From Solwaraspora sp. WMMA2065 (GTDB taxonomy: Bacteria; Actinomycetota; Actinomycetes; Mycobacteriales; Micromonosporaceae), in the NCBI RefSeq assembly GCF_030345075.1, contig NZ_CP128361.1, positions 1,922,001 through 1,986,000 of the forward strand: DNA of 64,000 bases. Reading direction: 5' to 3'. The notes beneath the pieces are model-generated. The model was not told the DNA's origin and ran no database searches. It saw nothing but the letters and a program-made list of their open reading frames with translations. How positions within the stretch are numbered: position 1 is the stretch's first letter; the number at the start of each line of letters is the position of its first letter. Below, piece after piece: positions 18,363 to 26,767 of this stretch. The translations under genes and the position numbers were made by a program.

Positions 18363-18980
18363 GTGGCAGAGTCGCTGGATCGACGACAGCAGATCATCGC
18401 CTGCGCGGCGGCCTTCTTCGCCAGTCGCGGCGTGGCCGCCACCACGGTCCGGCAGATCGCCGACGAGGTAGGCATCCTGTCTGGCAGCCTGTACCACCAT
18501 TTCGACTCGAAGGAAGCGATCATCGAGGCCATCCTCGGCCCCTACCTGGAGGATCTGCGCCACCGGTACGCCGAGGTGCTGGCCGGAGAGAACGACCCGG
18601 CGACCCGGCTGCGCGAGCTGGTCCGCGCCTCGCTTGACACCGCCGCGGCCCACCCGCACGCCACCGAGATCTACCAGAACGACGTCAACTACCTGCGTGT
18701 CCTGGCCCGGTTCCACTACCTCAAGGACGTCGCCCGCGAGGTGCAGAGCGCCTGGCTCGGGGTGATCGAAGCGGGCGTCAGCAGCGGAGCGTTCCGCCCC
18801 GACATCGACACTCGGGTGTTCTACCGCTTCATCCGCGACGCGGTCTGGCTGTCGGTCCGGTGGTTCCAACCGAGCCCCGACAATCCCACCAGCCGGCTCG
18901 CCGACCAGTGCACCGCGATCTTCCTCGACGGCCTGGCCGCGCGCCCGACCGATGCGGGCACGCCGGCCCCGGCCGGCTGA
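18363..18980 (+). CDS. kstR2: KstR2-like TetR-family repressor
   Basis: 205 aa from GTG 18363, with AAAGAG 7-12 nt upstream. The N-terminal TetR helix-turn-helix is clear (ATTVRQIADEVGILSGSLYHHF). The C-terminal half resembles KstR2 (EIYQNDVNYLR, FHYLKDVAREVQSAWLGVIE, VFYRFIRDAVW). In mycobacteria and rhodococci KstR2 represses genes for degrading the C and D rings of sterols and responds to HIP-CoA. The matching operator in the promoter supports the assignment. The neighbours it might have controlled are broken (SDR relic, flavoprotein relic, ligase scrap), so any surviving targets lie elsewhere. Confidence 0.8.
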   Translation: MAESLDRRQQIIACAAAFFASRGVAATTVRQIADEVGILSGSLYHHFDSKEAIIEAILGPYLEDLRHRYAEVLAGENDPATRLRELVRASLDTAAAHPHATEIYQNDVNYLRVLARFHYLKDVAREVQSAWLGVIEAGVSSGAFRPDIDTRVFYRFIRDAVWLSVRWFQPSPDNPTSRLADQCTAIFLDGLAARPTDAGTPAPAG

Positions 18981-18992
18981 CCGGCTGGCTGC

Positions 18993-19525
18993 TCACCCGG
19001 CGGCCAACGAGCGCCCGCTCAGATATCCGTACCTCATTGCGGCGGCGAGCGTCGTACCGGCACCCGGATAGCCCGGTCCGAACGGGCTGGCCGCCATGTT
19101 CCCGCAGGCATTCAGCCCGCCGATCAGCCCACCGTCGACGTCACGCACGCCGCCCATCCGGTGCGTCGCCACCCGGCCCTGCTCGGCCAGCAGATCGAGA
19201 TGCAACGCCGTATCGTTGACCGCTAGCATCCGGTGGTACGGCGGCCGATCGTCGAGCGTGCGGCGTCGCGTCCAGGGCAGGGTCCGCGCCACCAGGTACG
19301 CGGTCCACGCGCCGGCACCGACCGCGGCCGCCATCTCGGCCAACCGGTCCCGGTGATGGGCCAGCAGTTCGTCCGCCCGTCGATGGACGCTGTCACCCAC
19401 CGGCCCGTGCGCCGGCACCGGTACACCCGTCCGCGACCGGGTGTGCCCCCGGCGTCATCCAGTCCGACCCCGTCGCCATCGGGCACCCCCTCGTGCTGAC
19501 CAACCAGCCACCGACCATACCGGTC
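18993..19525 (-). pseudogene. C-terminal remnant of a KstD/fumarate-reductase-type flavoprotein
   Basis: The minus-strand tail encodes GGLNACGNMAASPFGPGYPG and then TTLAAAMRYGYLSGRSLAAG, the FAD-binding C-terminus of 3-ketosteroid dehydrogenase-like flavoproteins. Just upstream, in another frame at 19444-19525, GRWLVGQHEGVPDGDGVGL resembles the GDG-type segment that precedes it in the family, so at least one frameshift or deletion is present. The N-terminal Rossmann FAD-binding motif is absent from the window. The gene is dead. Its stop lies 12 nt from the KstR2-like regulator's stop, convergent. Confidence 0.6.
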
Positions 19526-19597
19526 GCTTGCTTGGCTACCGGTGGTGCCGCTCACCCGTCGCCGGTGATCGTCCACACACCCAGCGGACACGGTGGA

Positions 19598-21202
19598 TCA
19601 GTAGCCGCGCCACGCCGCCCGACTGTAGGTGAGCACCCGGGGGTCCAGCAGCGTCGACGGCTCGACCGGCACCGGGCCCCGGTCCGGTGGAAAGACCTGC
19701 GCCGCCCGCAGCACCTCGGGGTCCAGGAAGCGCAGCGTGGGCGCCTCCGCAGGTACCCGCGGCGTCGGCACCGGGCCGTCCCCCTCGCCGTCGGCGACCG
19801 CGAGCAGGAAGCCCCAGTCACCGAACGACGGGACATCGACGTGGTACGGCCGGGTCGTCCAGCCCGCATGCCGCACCGACGCCTCGATGCACCAGAAGGC
19901 ACGCGGCGCGAAGTACGGGGACCCGGCCTGCACCACCATCCGGCCCTGCGGGCCGAGCGCCTGCCGGACCAGCGAGTAGAACTCCACTGAGTAGAGCTTC
20001 GCCGTCGCGGTCTGGTCCGGGTCCGGCAGATCGACGACGACCGCGTCGAAGACCCCCGGTGCGCCGCGCAGCCAGGCGAACGCGTCGGCGTGCACCAGGC
20101 GTACCCGTGGATCGTCGAAGGCCGCGCCGTTGAGCGCCCGGATGTCCGGCTCGGCCCGGGCCAACGCGACCACCGCCGGGTCCAGCTCGACGACCGTCAC
20201 CGAGGCGACATCGGGGTAGCGCAGCACCTCGCGCAGGGCCAGCCCGTCCCCGCCGCCGAGCAGCAGCACCCGGTCCCGCCGACCGGCCAGCGCCGGATGG
20301 ACCAACGCCTCGTGGTAGCGGTACTCGTCCACCGAGCTGAACTGCAGATCCCCGTCGAGGTACAGCCGCAGATCGGAGCCGTCGGCGACCGGCGACACCG
20401 CCCGGGTCAGGACGATCTCCTGGTAGCGGCTGCGTTCGGCGTGCACCACCGGATCCCGGTAGAGCTGCTGGCGCGCGGTCACCTCGAAGTCCGCCGCCAC
20501 CAGATAGGCACCGGCCAGCGTCGCCATCACCACGGTGGCGGCCAGGACGACCCCGGCCCGGCCGCGCCGGCCGAGATCACCCCGGAAGACCGTGCCGACC
20601 AGCAGGATTCCGGCCAGCGCGTTCACCGCGCCGACCAGCAGCGCCCCACGCAACTGGCCGAAGAACGGGATCAGCAGGAACGGGAAGGCCAGACCGCCCA
20701 GCAGGGCACCGACGTAGTCGGCCGCGAACAGGTCGGCGACCGCGCTACCGGCCGACTGCGCCCGGATCCGCTGCAGCAGGACCATCAGCAGCGGAATCTC
20801 CGCCCCGATCAGCAGCCCCAGCACGAACGCGGTCGCCACCAGCGCGGGCGCGTAGAGGTCCAGCCAGGCAAAGGCGGCGTACAGGCCCAGCACCGACAAC
20901 CCGCCGAGCAGCGCCAGGGTGAGCTCGACCGCGGCGAAGGCGACCACCGCGCGGTGCTGCAGCGGCTTGGCCGCCAACGCGCCGACGCCCATCGCGAAGA
21001 CCATCACGCCCAGCACGATCGACGCCTGGCCGACAGTGTCACCGATCAGGTAGCTGCCGAGGGCGACCAGCGCCAACTCGTACACCAGGCCGCAGGCCGC
21101 GCAGACGAAGACCGCGGCCAGGACCGCCGGGCGGGCCAGCCGGGCGTACCGGGTGACGGGGCCGGCACCGTCACCCGGCGCCGGCACCACGACCGCCGAC
21201 AT
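19598..21202 (-). CDS. Membrane-fused spermidine synthase-like protein
   Basis: 534 aa from ATG 21202. The first about 220 residues contain seven or so hydrophobic helices (for example LVYELALVALGSYLIGD, MVFAMGVGALAAKPL), as in membrane-fused spermidine synthases. The C-terminal part is a class I methyltransferase-fold aminopropyltransferase domain: RYQEIVLTR, LYLDGDLQFSSVDEYRYHEA, VLLLGGGDGLALREVLRYPD, VELDPAVV and VVVDLPDPDQ. The Asp pair needed for polyamine chemistry (DEYRYHE; LPDPD) is present. It is the last gene of an operon with DUF350, DUF4247, DUF2617 and DUF4178 genes. The company of membrane and envelope-type DUFs suggests an envelope role for polyamine or a related modification; the true substrate is unproven. 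Confidence 0.88.
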   Translation of the reverse strand: MSAVVVPAPGDGAGPVTRYARLARPAVLAAVFVCAACGLVYELALVALGSYLIGDTVGQASIVLGVMVFAMGVGALAAKPLQHRAVVAFAAVELTLALLGGLSVLGLYAAFAWLDLYAPALVATAFVLGLLIGAEIPLLMVLLQRIRAQSAGSAVADLFAADYVGALLGGLAFPFLLIPFFGQLRGALLVGAVNALAGILLVGTVFRGDLGRRGRAGVVLAATVVMATLAGAYLVAADFEVTARQQLYRDPVVHAERSRYQEIVLTRAVSPVADGSDLRLYLDGDLQFSSVDEYRYHEALVHPALAGRRDRVLLLGGGDGLALREVLRYPDVASVTVVELDPAVVALARAEPDIRALNGAAFDDPRVRLVHADAFAWLRGAPGVFDAVVVDLPDPDQTATAKLYSVEFYSLVRQALGPQGRMVVQAGSPYFAPRAFWCIEASVRHAGWTTRPYHVDVPSFGDWGFLLAVADGEGDGPVPTPRVPAEAPTLRFLDPEVLRAAQVFPPDRGPVPVEPSTLLDPRVLTYSRAAWRGY

Positions 21203-21235
21203 CAACCGACCACCGACGACAGCTGCTCGCCGACA

Positions 21236-21661
21236 TCAGCTGATCGCCGCCGCCACGATGGCACCGGTGGCAAGGTGGATGGTCGCGCTGACCCAGACCG
21301 CCGGGTGCGGCTCCCGGTCCACCAGAATGTCCCCGAGGCGGCCCGGGGTGACCGCGTCCAGCAGCACGAACGACACCGCCATCACGAGCAGGCCGAGCAG
21401 CCCGTACCCGGCGGTGCCGACCAGGCCGGTGACGAAGCTGTTCTCCCCGGCGGCGATCGCGGCCACGACGATGGTGCCCACCGCGAACAGGTTCGAGGCG
21501 AGCAGCACGGTCGCGTTGCGGTTGCGCTGCGCCCAGATGAGTTCGTGCAGCTTGCCCGGGGTGACCAGGTCGACCAGCAGGTAGCCGAGCGCCATCAGGA
21601 CCAGACCCACCCCGGCGTACGCCAGGGTGAGCAGCAGATCGACGAACAGAGTGCGGAACAT
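21236..21661 (-). CDS. DUF350 four-helix membrane protein
   Basis: 141 aa from ATG 21661. Four hydrophobic helices in two similar pairs are visible (LLLTLAYAGVGLVLMALGYL, VLLASNLFAVGTIVVAAIAA, GLLGLLVMAVSFVLLDAVTP, IHLATGAIVAAAI), with the duplicated L-x-D-x-x-TPGKL / LLDAVTPGRL elements that mark DUF350. It sits between the DUF4247 and spermidine synthase-like genes with gaps of about 30 nt. DUF350 proteins of other bacteria (YjfL in E. coli) also neighbour polyamine-linked enzymes. Function unknown. Confidence 0.85.
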   Translation of the reverse strand: MFRTLFVDLLLTLAYAGVGLVLMALGYLLVDLVTPGKLHELIWAQRNRNATVLLASNLFAVGTIVVAAIAAGENSFVTGLVGTAGYGLLGLLVMAVSFVLLDAVTPGRLGDILVDREPHPAVWVSATIHLATGAIVAAAIS

Positions 21662-21692
21662 GTGCCAACTCCAGGTGGTGGGATGGGGGTGG

Positions 21693-22118
21693 TTACTTGC
21701 CGGTGCCGGGACCGCCGCCCCGGATCGTGCTGCCGCGCTGCCAGTTCCACGAGTTGCCGACGACGGAGCGGTACCGGGGGTACGCGGTCGTCATGCGTTC
21801 CAGCAGGATCAGCGAGCCGGCGGCGATCGGCAGGATGACCACCGAGTCGTCGCCGTAGCGCAGGTAGTGACGGTCACCGACGGTGTACTGGTCGGCCGGG
21901 CTGAACGCCCGGGTGAGCTGCTGCGCCACCTGGCGCGGTGGCAGGTCGGAGCGGTACCCCTCGGCGTCGGAGCCGATGTCGTCGACCACCGAGCGGGCGT
22001 AGCTGCGCTCGACGTAGCCGCGGGCGGAGAAGGTGCCGGCGGCCAGCCCGCAGCACGACACGATCACGCCCACCAGAGCGAGGACCACGCCACCGACGAT
22101 CCACTTGCGGGAAGTCAC
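21693..22118 (-). CDS. DUF4247 secreted or membrane-anchored protein
   Basis: 141 aa. GTG 22118 is taken as the start because it overlaps the DUF2617 stop as GTGA, and the signal/anchor helix follows directly (WIVGGVVLALVGVIVSCCGL). The mature part has RGYVERSYARSVVDDIGS, DRHYLRYGDDSVVILPIAAG and a Gly-rich end (STIRGGGPGTGK). The pair of Cys at the end of the helix hints at lipidation or a disulfide but is not a clean lipobox. Third gene of the DUF4178-spermidine synthase operon. Confidence 0.75.
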   Translation of the reverse strand: MTSRKWIVGGVVLALVGVIVSCCGLAAGTFSARGYVERSYARSVVDDIGSDAEGYRSDLPPRQVAQQLTRAFSPADQYTVGDRHYLRYGDDSVVILPIAAGSLILLERMTTAYPRYRSVVGNSWNWQRGSTIRGGGPGTGK

Positions 22119-22666
22119 CGTACTGTCACCACCGTCTCGGTCTCGACCAACTCGGCTGTCTGCGGGTACGCATGCCAGGTGCGCCAACTGATCCGTGCAC
22201 CATCGATCCGGGCGTGCAGCGCGGTGAGTGCGTCGGGGCTGCCCGGGAAGACGCCGACCAGGGCATGCGGGTCGCCGGTCAGCTGCCGGCGGAGGTGGTC
22301 GGCCCGCCCGGCGAGCTCGCCGGCCGACAGCCGAAGCGCCCGCGCGGCGAACCGGTAGCCGTCATCGGCGTCCACCACCGCCGGCAGGTCGGGCGGGTGA
22401 CCGGGCAGGCAGGCGAGCGTCTCGACCAGGTCATGGCCGGCGGTACGCAGCACGACCTGGTGCGAGGCCCCGAGTAACCGCAGGCGCAGCAGCCCTGCCG
22501 GCTGCGAACCGGGCGGCTGCGAACCGGAGCTGGAGCGGGCACCGCCGCCGGCGCCCGGCAGCGGCAGCTCGAGCACGTGCAGGGCGGGTCGCTCGGCCAG
22601 ACCCAGCGCGAAGCTGAGCTCCGCCGCGCTGGTGTCGACGTACGGTGCGTCCAGGGCGACCAGCAT
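22115..22666 (-). CDS. DUF2617 family protein
   Basis: 183 aa from ATG 22666, ending in a GTGA overlap with the DUF4247 gene, which suggests translational coupling. It is soluble, begins MLVALDAPYVDTSAAELSFA and ends with the conserved SWRTWHAYPQTAELVETETV. A low-complexity Gly/Ser/Gln insert (GGGARSSSGSQPPGSQP) at residues 40-56 is probably a surface loop. Function unknown; the context ties it to the DUF4178/DUF350 module. Confidence 0.8.
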   Translation of the reverse strand: MLVALDAPYVDTSAAELSFALGLAERPALHVLELPLPGAGGGARSSSGSQPPGSQPAGLLRLRLLGASHQVVLRTAGHDLVETLACLPGHPPDLPAVVDADDGYRFAARALRLSAGELAGRADHLRRQLTGDPHALVGVFPGSPDALTALHARIDGARISWRTWHAYPQTAELVETETVVTVR

Positions 22667-22667
22667 G

Positions 22668-23336
22668 TCAGGCCTTCCCGACGGTAGGTGCCTGACCGGC
22701 GGAGGGGTAGATCATCACCTCGGCGCGGTGCAGCACCTCGCCGAAGCCGACCTCCCACCGGCCCGAGTCGCCAAAGCCTTCGAAGGACAGCCGGGCGTTG
22801 TCCGGGGCGGTGTAGTCGAAGTAGCGCACGAAGCCGCTGGGGGCCAGCCCGGTCGCCCCGACGCTGGTGAACCGGGCCTGGCCGGACTCGTCAAGCCGGT
22901 ACCGGCGCCCGGCGACGTCCACCGCAGCCGGGCCGGGCTGCAGGTGTTGCAGGTCGGGCCCGGCCGCCCGCCACAACACCAGCTCCAGGTCGGGATCGGA
23001 CTCGACGGAGAGCCACAGCTTGTCGCCCCGCGCGTCGTCGAGGAAGTGCTCGCTCCAGGTCCAGCTGCCCTCGGCGAAGTGCAGGCTGCCGCGGACCGCG
23101 TACGACTGTGCCCGGATCTCCACGATGTCGCCGGGGCCGAGGCGACGCGGATCGCCACGCAGCGCGTCGGTGTCCCCGGTGTGGAACGGGTCGACCGGTC
23201 CCCCACCGGACCTTTTTCGAGAGCTGCCGCCGCGGGTCCGGGTCTGCCACACGGCGATCGCCGCCACCACCACACCAGCCGTCGCGATCAGGCATCCCAG
23301 CCCGGTCACCAGGTAAGCAATGGTCCCGTTCATCAT
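22668..23336 (-). CDS. DUF4178 membrane-anchored protein
   Basis: 222 aa from ATG 23336 (the next codon is also ATG). One N-terminal helix (LVTGLGCLIATAGVVVAAIA) is followed by a basic linker and a DUF4178 beta-rich domain: LGPGDIVEIRAQSYAVRGSL, WTWSEHFLDD, WLSVESDPDLELVLWR and the ending RWEVGFGEVLHRAEVMIYPS. It is the first gene of the five-gene operon, only 1 nt before the DUF2617 start. DUF4178 proteins often neighbour PspA, DUF350 and polyamine-type enzymes, which points to envelope stress; this is context, not proof. Confidence 0.8.
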   Translation of the reverse strand: MMNGTIAYLVTGLGCLIATAGVVVAAIAVWQTRTRGGSSRKRSGGGPVDPFHTGDTDALRGDPRRLGPGDIVEIRAQSYAVRGSLHFAEGSWTWSEHFLDDARGDKLWLSVESDPDLELVLWRAAGPDLQHLQPGPAAVDVAGRRYRLDESGQARFTSVGATGLAPSGFVRYFDYTAPDNARLSFEGFGDSGRWEVGFGEVLHRAEVMIYPSAGQAPTVGKA

Positions 23337-23444
23337 CGCCGCCGTCCTCCGCACGTCGCACCGGTCGACGACCGTAACAAGTGCGCGCACGTCACTCACC
23401 GGTAGCGCGACTAAGTGACGGGTCAGCTACAGAAAGCAGCGACT

Positions 23445-24092
23445 TCAGTGCAGGTGTGTGTCGAACCATCCGGCGGCGTCGGCGGCGACCCGGTCCAGCG
23501 CGCCCGGCTCGGCGAACAGGTGACCGGCGCCTGGCACCACCCGCAGGTCGTGCGGAGCCCGCAGGGCAGCCGCAGCCGCCGCGTTGAGCTCTGCGACCTG
23601 CGGATCAAGCTCCCCGACCAGCAGCAGGGTCGGTGCCCGCACCTCGGCCAGGACGTTCCCGGCCAGGTCCGGCCGACCGCCCCGCGACACCACGGCACCG
23701 ACCCGTTCCGGCCGGGACGCGGCGGCACTCAGCGCCGCCGCCGCGCCGGTGCTGGCGCCGAACAGCCCTACCGGTAGGCCGTCGAGCTCCGGCTGTTCGA
23801 CGGCCCAGTCCACCACCGCGGTCAGCCGCCGGCTGAGCAGGGCGATGTCGAAGCGCAGTTGGGCGGTGGTCGCGTCGATCTGCTCCTCTTCCTTGGTCAG
23901 CAGATCGGCCAGGACGGTCGCGAGGCCGGTCGCGTGCAGCCGGCCGGCCACCATCCGGTTGCGTGGACTGAGCCGGGAGCTGCCGCTGCCGTGGGCGAAC
24001 AGCACCACCGCGCGGGTGCGGGCGGGCACCACCACGTCAGCGTCGAGCGCGACGTCGACGGCGGGGACGCGGGTCGCGGTGTCCTGGGCCAC
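23445..24092 (-). CDS. Alpha/beta hydrolase, dienelactone-hydrolase type
   Basis: 215 aa from ATG 24092. The fold is clear: VLFAHGSGSSRLSPRN carries the oxyanion-hole HGxGS, GLFGASTGAAAAL the nucleophilic Ser (GASTG), TLLLVGELDPQV the acid Asp, and PGAGHLF the catalytic His. It is short for the family and has no signal peptide. No neighbour fixes the substrate. Similar proteins are often annotated as dienelactone hydrolases or are fused to phosphoribosyltransferases. Confidence 0.82.
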   Translation of the reverse strand: MAQDTATRVPAVDVALDADVVVPARTRAVVLFAHGSGSSRLSPRNRMVAGRLHATGLATVLADLLTKEEEQIDATTAQLRFDIALLSRRLTAVVDWAVEQPELDGLPVGLFGASTGAAAALSAAASRPERVGAVVSRGGRPDLAGNVLAEVRAPTLLLVGELDPQVAELNAAAAAALRAPHDLRVVPGAGHLFAEPGALDRVAADAAGWFDTHLH

Positions 24093-24191
24093 CTGGGCCG
24101 GATACCCGGCCGGCGACCGGTCATGCCTGCGACTTGACGATCAACCGTTGGCCGGCGGATCGCCCTGGCTGCCGGTGTCCAGCTCACCCCG

Positions 24192-26339
24192 TTACTGGAC
24201 CGACCTGGTGGCCGACCGGTACGCGACGAGCAGTGCCCGTGCCTTGAGCATCGTCTCGTCGTACTCGTCGGCCGGGTCGGAGTCCAGCACGATGGCACCG
24301 CCGGTGCCGACGGTGAATCCGTCGCCGGTCAGCACCGCGGTACGGATCACGATGCTGAGATCGGCACCACCGCCAAGGCCGAAGTAGCCGAGGGCACCGG
24401 AGTAGATCCCCCGGGCCCGCTGCTCCAGCCGGTCGATGATCTCCATGGTGCGCAGCTTCGGCGCACCAGTCATTGACCCGCCGGGGAAACACGACCGTAC
24501 GCAGTCGACCGCGCCTACCGACGGACGCAGCCGCCCTTCGACGGTGGACACCAGTTGGTGCAGGGTGGAATAGGTCTCGGTGGCCAGGAACCGGGGAACG
24601 CGCACCGAGCCGACCTCGCAGACCCGGCCGAGATCGTTGCGGAGCAGGTCGACGATCATCAGGTTCTCGGCCCGGGTCTTGGGCGAGCTGGCCAGCGTAC
24701 GACGTAGACGGTCGTCCTCGTCGGCGTCGTCCGCGCGGGCCGAGGTGCCCTTCACCGGGCTACTGTCGACCCGGCCGTCCGGGCGGATGCGCAGGAACCG
24801 TTCCGGTGAGGAGCTGGCCACGGCGATGTCGTCCAGCCGCAGGTAGGCGGCGTAGGGCGCGGGGTTGGTCCGGCGCAGCGTCTGGTAGTAGGCCAGCGGA
24901 TCCGCGACCGGTGGCAGCCGCAACTGGTTGGTCAGGCAGATCTCGTAGCTCTCGCCGCGGCGCAGCTGAGTGCGGGCCGCGTCGACGTCAGCGAGGTAGT
25001 GGCTGCGGTCGCGGGCGGACGTCACCCACCGCCGCAGGTCCGTCCCGGCGGGCGGTGCCGCCGACTTGCCGGACGGCCCGGGCCGCGCCGACGACGGCAC
25101 CACCCGCAGCCGGGTCGCCGTCGCCGCCAGCCAGTCCCGGGCGGCGCGCTGCCCGGCGTCGTCGACGCTCAGCGCCACCAGGTAGGTGCGCCGGTGTAAA
25201 TGGTCGACGGCCACCAGCCGGTCGGCGAAGATCCAGACCGCGTCGGGGGTGTCGGCCCGGCGGGCGGTGGTGGGCGCGCAGTCGGCCTTCATTTCGTAGC
25301 CGAGATAGCCGACGTAGCCGCCGGCGAAGTCGAACGGCAGCTCGGCTGGGGGCATCCGCCGCCGCGCCAACCGCTGGCGCAGCACGTCGAGTATGCCGCC
25401 GGGCTCCTGCTCGACCGGACGGGCCGGCCGGCGCACCTCGACCCGGCCGCTGCCGACCCGGTAGCTGAGCACCTCGGCCAGCGGTCCGTCGGCGTCACCG
25501 AGGAAGGAGAACCGGGAACGCCCGGCCGCGACGTCGGCGCCGTCGAGCCAGTACGCGTACTGTGCGTCGGCGTACAGCTCCAGGAAGGCCGCCTCGGTGT
25601 CGATCTCCGTGTCGACGACCGTCACGTCGCACCGCCAGCCGGGGTCGGCAGCCGCAGGGTCAGGGGCCGGCTGCCGGGTTGTCACCGACGCGGTGGCGGC
25701 GCGGCGCGGCCCGGCCGTCACCGGACGGACGGTGGCGGTATCAGTGGCGGTGGCTGGCCCGACGGCCCGCGCCAGGGCCAGGAAGTTGCCGACCAACCGG
25801 GCGCCGTGTTCGGTGCCGATCGACTCCGGATGGAACTGCACACCCCAGCGGGGCAACCGACGGTGCGTCACCGCCATCACCGTGCCGTCGGCGGCCCTCG
25901 CGCTCACCATGAGGTCCGCCGGCACCGGTTCGGTCACCTGCAGCGAGTGGTACCGGACCGCCGCGAAACCCTGGGGTATGCCGGCGAACAGTCCGGTGCC
26001 GGTGTGCCGCACCCGGTCGACCTGGCCGTGCCGGGCCCGTCGCTGGTCGACCCGCGCGCCGGCGTGCAACGCGATCGCCTGGTGACCGAGGCACACCCCG
26101 AGCACCGGCAGATCACGCCGACGGTCGAGCAATTCCCACCCCCAGCCGAGGTCGGTCACCCGGTGCGGCCGACCTGGGCCGGGCGAGATCACCACGCACT
26201 GCGCGGCGATCTGGTCGACGGCGGCGAGCCGGGGGTCGTCGTTGGCCAGCACGGTCGGCTCGCTGCCGGCGACCGCCGCGAGCAGCTGGAAGAGGTTGTA
26301 CGTGTAGGAGTCGTAGTTGTCGACCAGCAGGATCCGCAC
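24192..26339 (-). CDS. pabAB: Fused aminodeoxychorismate synthase (PabA-PabB)
   Basis: 715 aa from GTG 26339. Residues 1-195 are a class I glutamine amidotransferase with DNYDSYTYN, the oxyanion segment SPGPGRP, the nucleophile Cys83 in GVCLGHQ, and the catalytic pair in FHPES. A linker follows (about 195-230), then the chorismate-binding PabB part (about 240-715): RRGESYEICLTNQL, SSSPERFL, SPVKGTSAR, ENLMIVDLLRNDLGRV, CFPGGSMTGAPK, YSGALGYFGLGG and IRTAV. It makes 4-amino-4-deoxychorismate from chorismate and glutamine for p-aminobenzoate, hence folate or a natural product. The fused type is common in secondary metabolism, but no pabC or antibiotic genes lie nearby. The PIKGT variant of anthranilate synthase is not the form seen (SPVKGT). 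Confidence 0.9.
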   Translation of the reverse strand: MRILLVDNYDSYTYNLFQLLAAVAGSEPTVLANDDPRLAAVDQIAAQCVVISPGPGRPHRVTDLGWGWELLDRRRDLPVLGVCLGHQAIALHAGARVDQRRARHGQVDRVRHTGTGLFAGIPQGFAAVRYHSLQVTEPVPADLMVSARAADGTVMAVTHRRLPRWGVQFHPESIGTEHGARLVGNFLALARAVGPATATDTATVRPVTAGPRRAATASVTTRQPAPDPAAADPGWRCDVTVVDTEIDTEAAFLELYADAQYAYWLDGADVAAGRSRFSFLGDADGPLAEVLSYRVGSGRVEVRRPARPVEQEPGGILDVLRQRLARRRMPPAELPFDFAGGYVGYLGYEMKADCAPTTARRADTPDAVWIFADRLVAVDHLHRRTYLVALSVDDAGQRAARDWLAATATRLRVVPSSARPGPSGKSAAPPAGTDLRRWVTSARDRSHYLADVDAARTQLRRGESYEICLTNQLRLPPVADPLAYYQTLRRTNPAPYAAYLRLDDIAVASSSPERFLRIRPDGRVDSSPVKGTSARADDADEDDRLRRTLASSPKTRAENLMIVDLLRNDLGRVCEVGSVRVPRFLATETYSTLHQLVSTVEGRLRPSVGAVDCVRSCFPGGSMTGAPKLRTMEIIDRLEQRARGIYSGALGYFGLGGGADLSIVIRTAVLTGDGFTVGTGGAIVLDSDPADEYDETMLKARALLVAYRSATRSVQ

Positions 26340-26444
26340 CCGCCACCTCCCACCGCGTCACGGCACCGGCCGATTGTCCACCATCCGCCGGAGCGTGTTC
26401 TCGCGGTCGCCGACGGCGCCGGCGCCGGCAGGTACCGGAACGGC

Positions 26445-26699
26445 TCACCTGTCGGCCTCCGGGGCGGTCTCACCGACCAGTCGTTCGACGGTCGCCGGCG
26501 CGTACACCCGGGCACGGCCTACCAGCGCGACGATGAGCGGAGCGAGGACCGCGGCGAGGCCGAGGACCGCGGCCTGTTGTGCCTCGGTGAGCGGCAGGCC
26601 GAACGCGGTCACCACGCCCAGCAGCGCGGTGACTGCGGCGGTGATGCCGCCCACCGACCACAGCGGTTCGGAACTGCCCGGATTAGGGGTGACGGTCAC
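26445..26699 (-). CDS. Two-helix membrane protein, holin-like
   Basis: 84 aa. GTG 26699 is preceded by AGGAGG about 7-12 nt upstream, a strong RBS that supports the gene. Two hydrophobic helices (VGGITAAVTALLGVVTAFG and AAVLGLAAVLAPLIVALVG) are separated by LPLTEAQQ, followed by a basic turn (RARVYAP). The pattern resembles small holin-like membrane proteins of actinophages; no other phage genes are near. Function unknown. Confidence 0.6.
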   Translation of the reverse strand: MTVTPNPGSSEPLWSVGGITAAVTALLGVVTAFGLPLTEAQQAAVLGLAAVLAPLIVALVGRARVYAPATVERLVGETAPEADR

Positions 26700-26767
26700 G
26701 GGAAACCTCCTGGTCGAGCGGACACCGCCAAGACGCGGGACCGGGCCGGGAGGTTGACCGGTGCTGG

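Noticed and set aside
20090-21838. 582-residue plus-strand frame, rich in Gln and Arg
   Set aside because: Shadow of the spermidine synthase-like and DUF350 genes; composition unlike real proteins.
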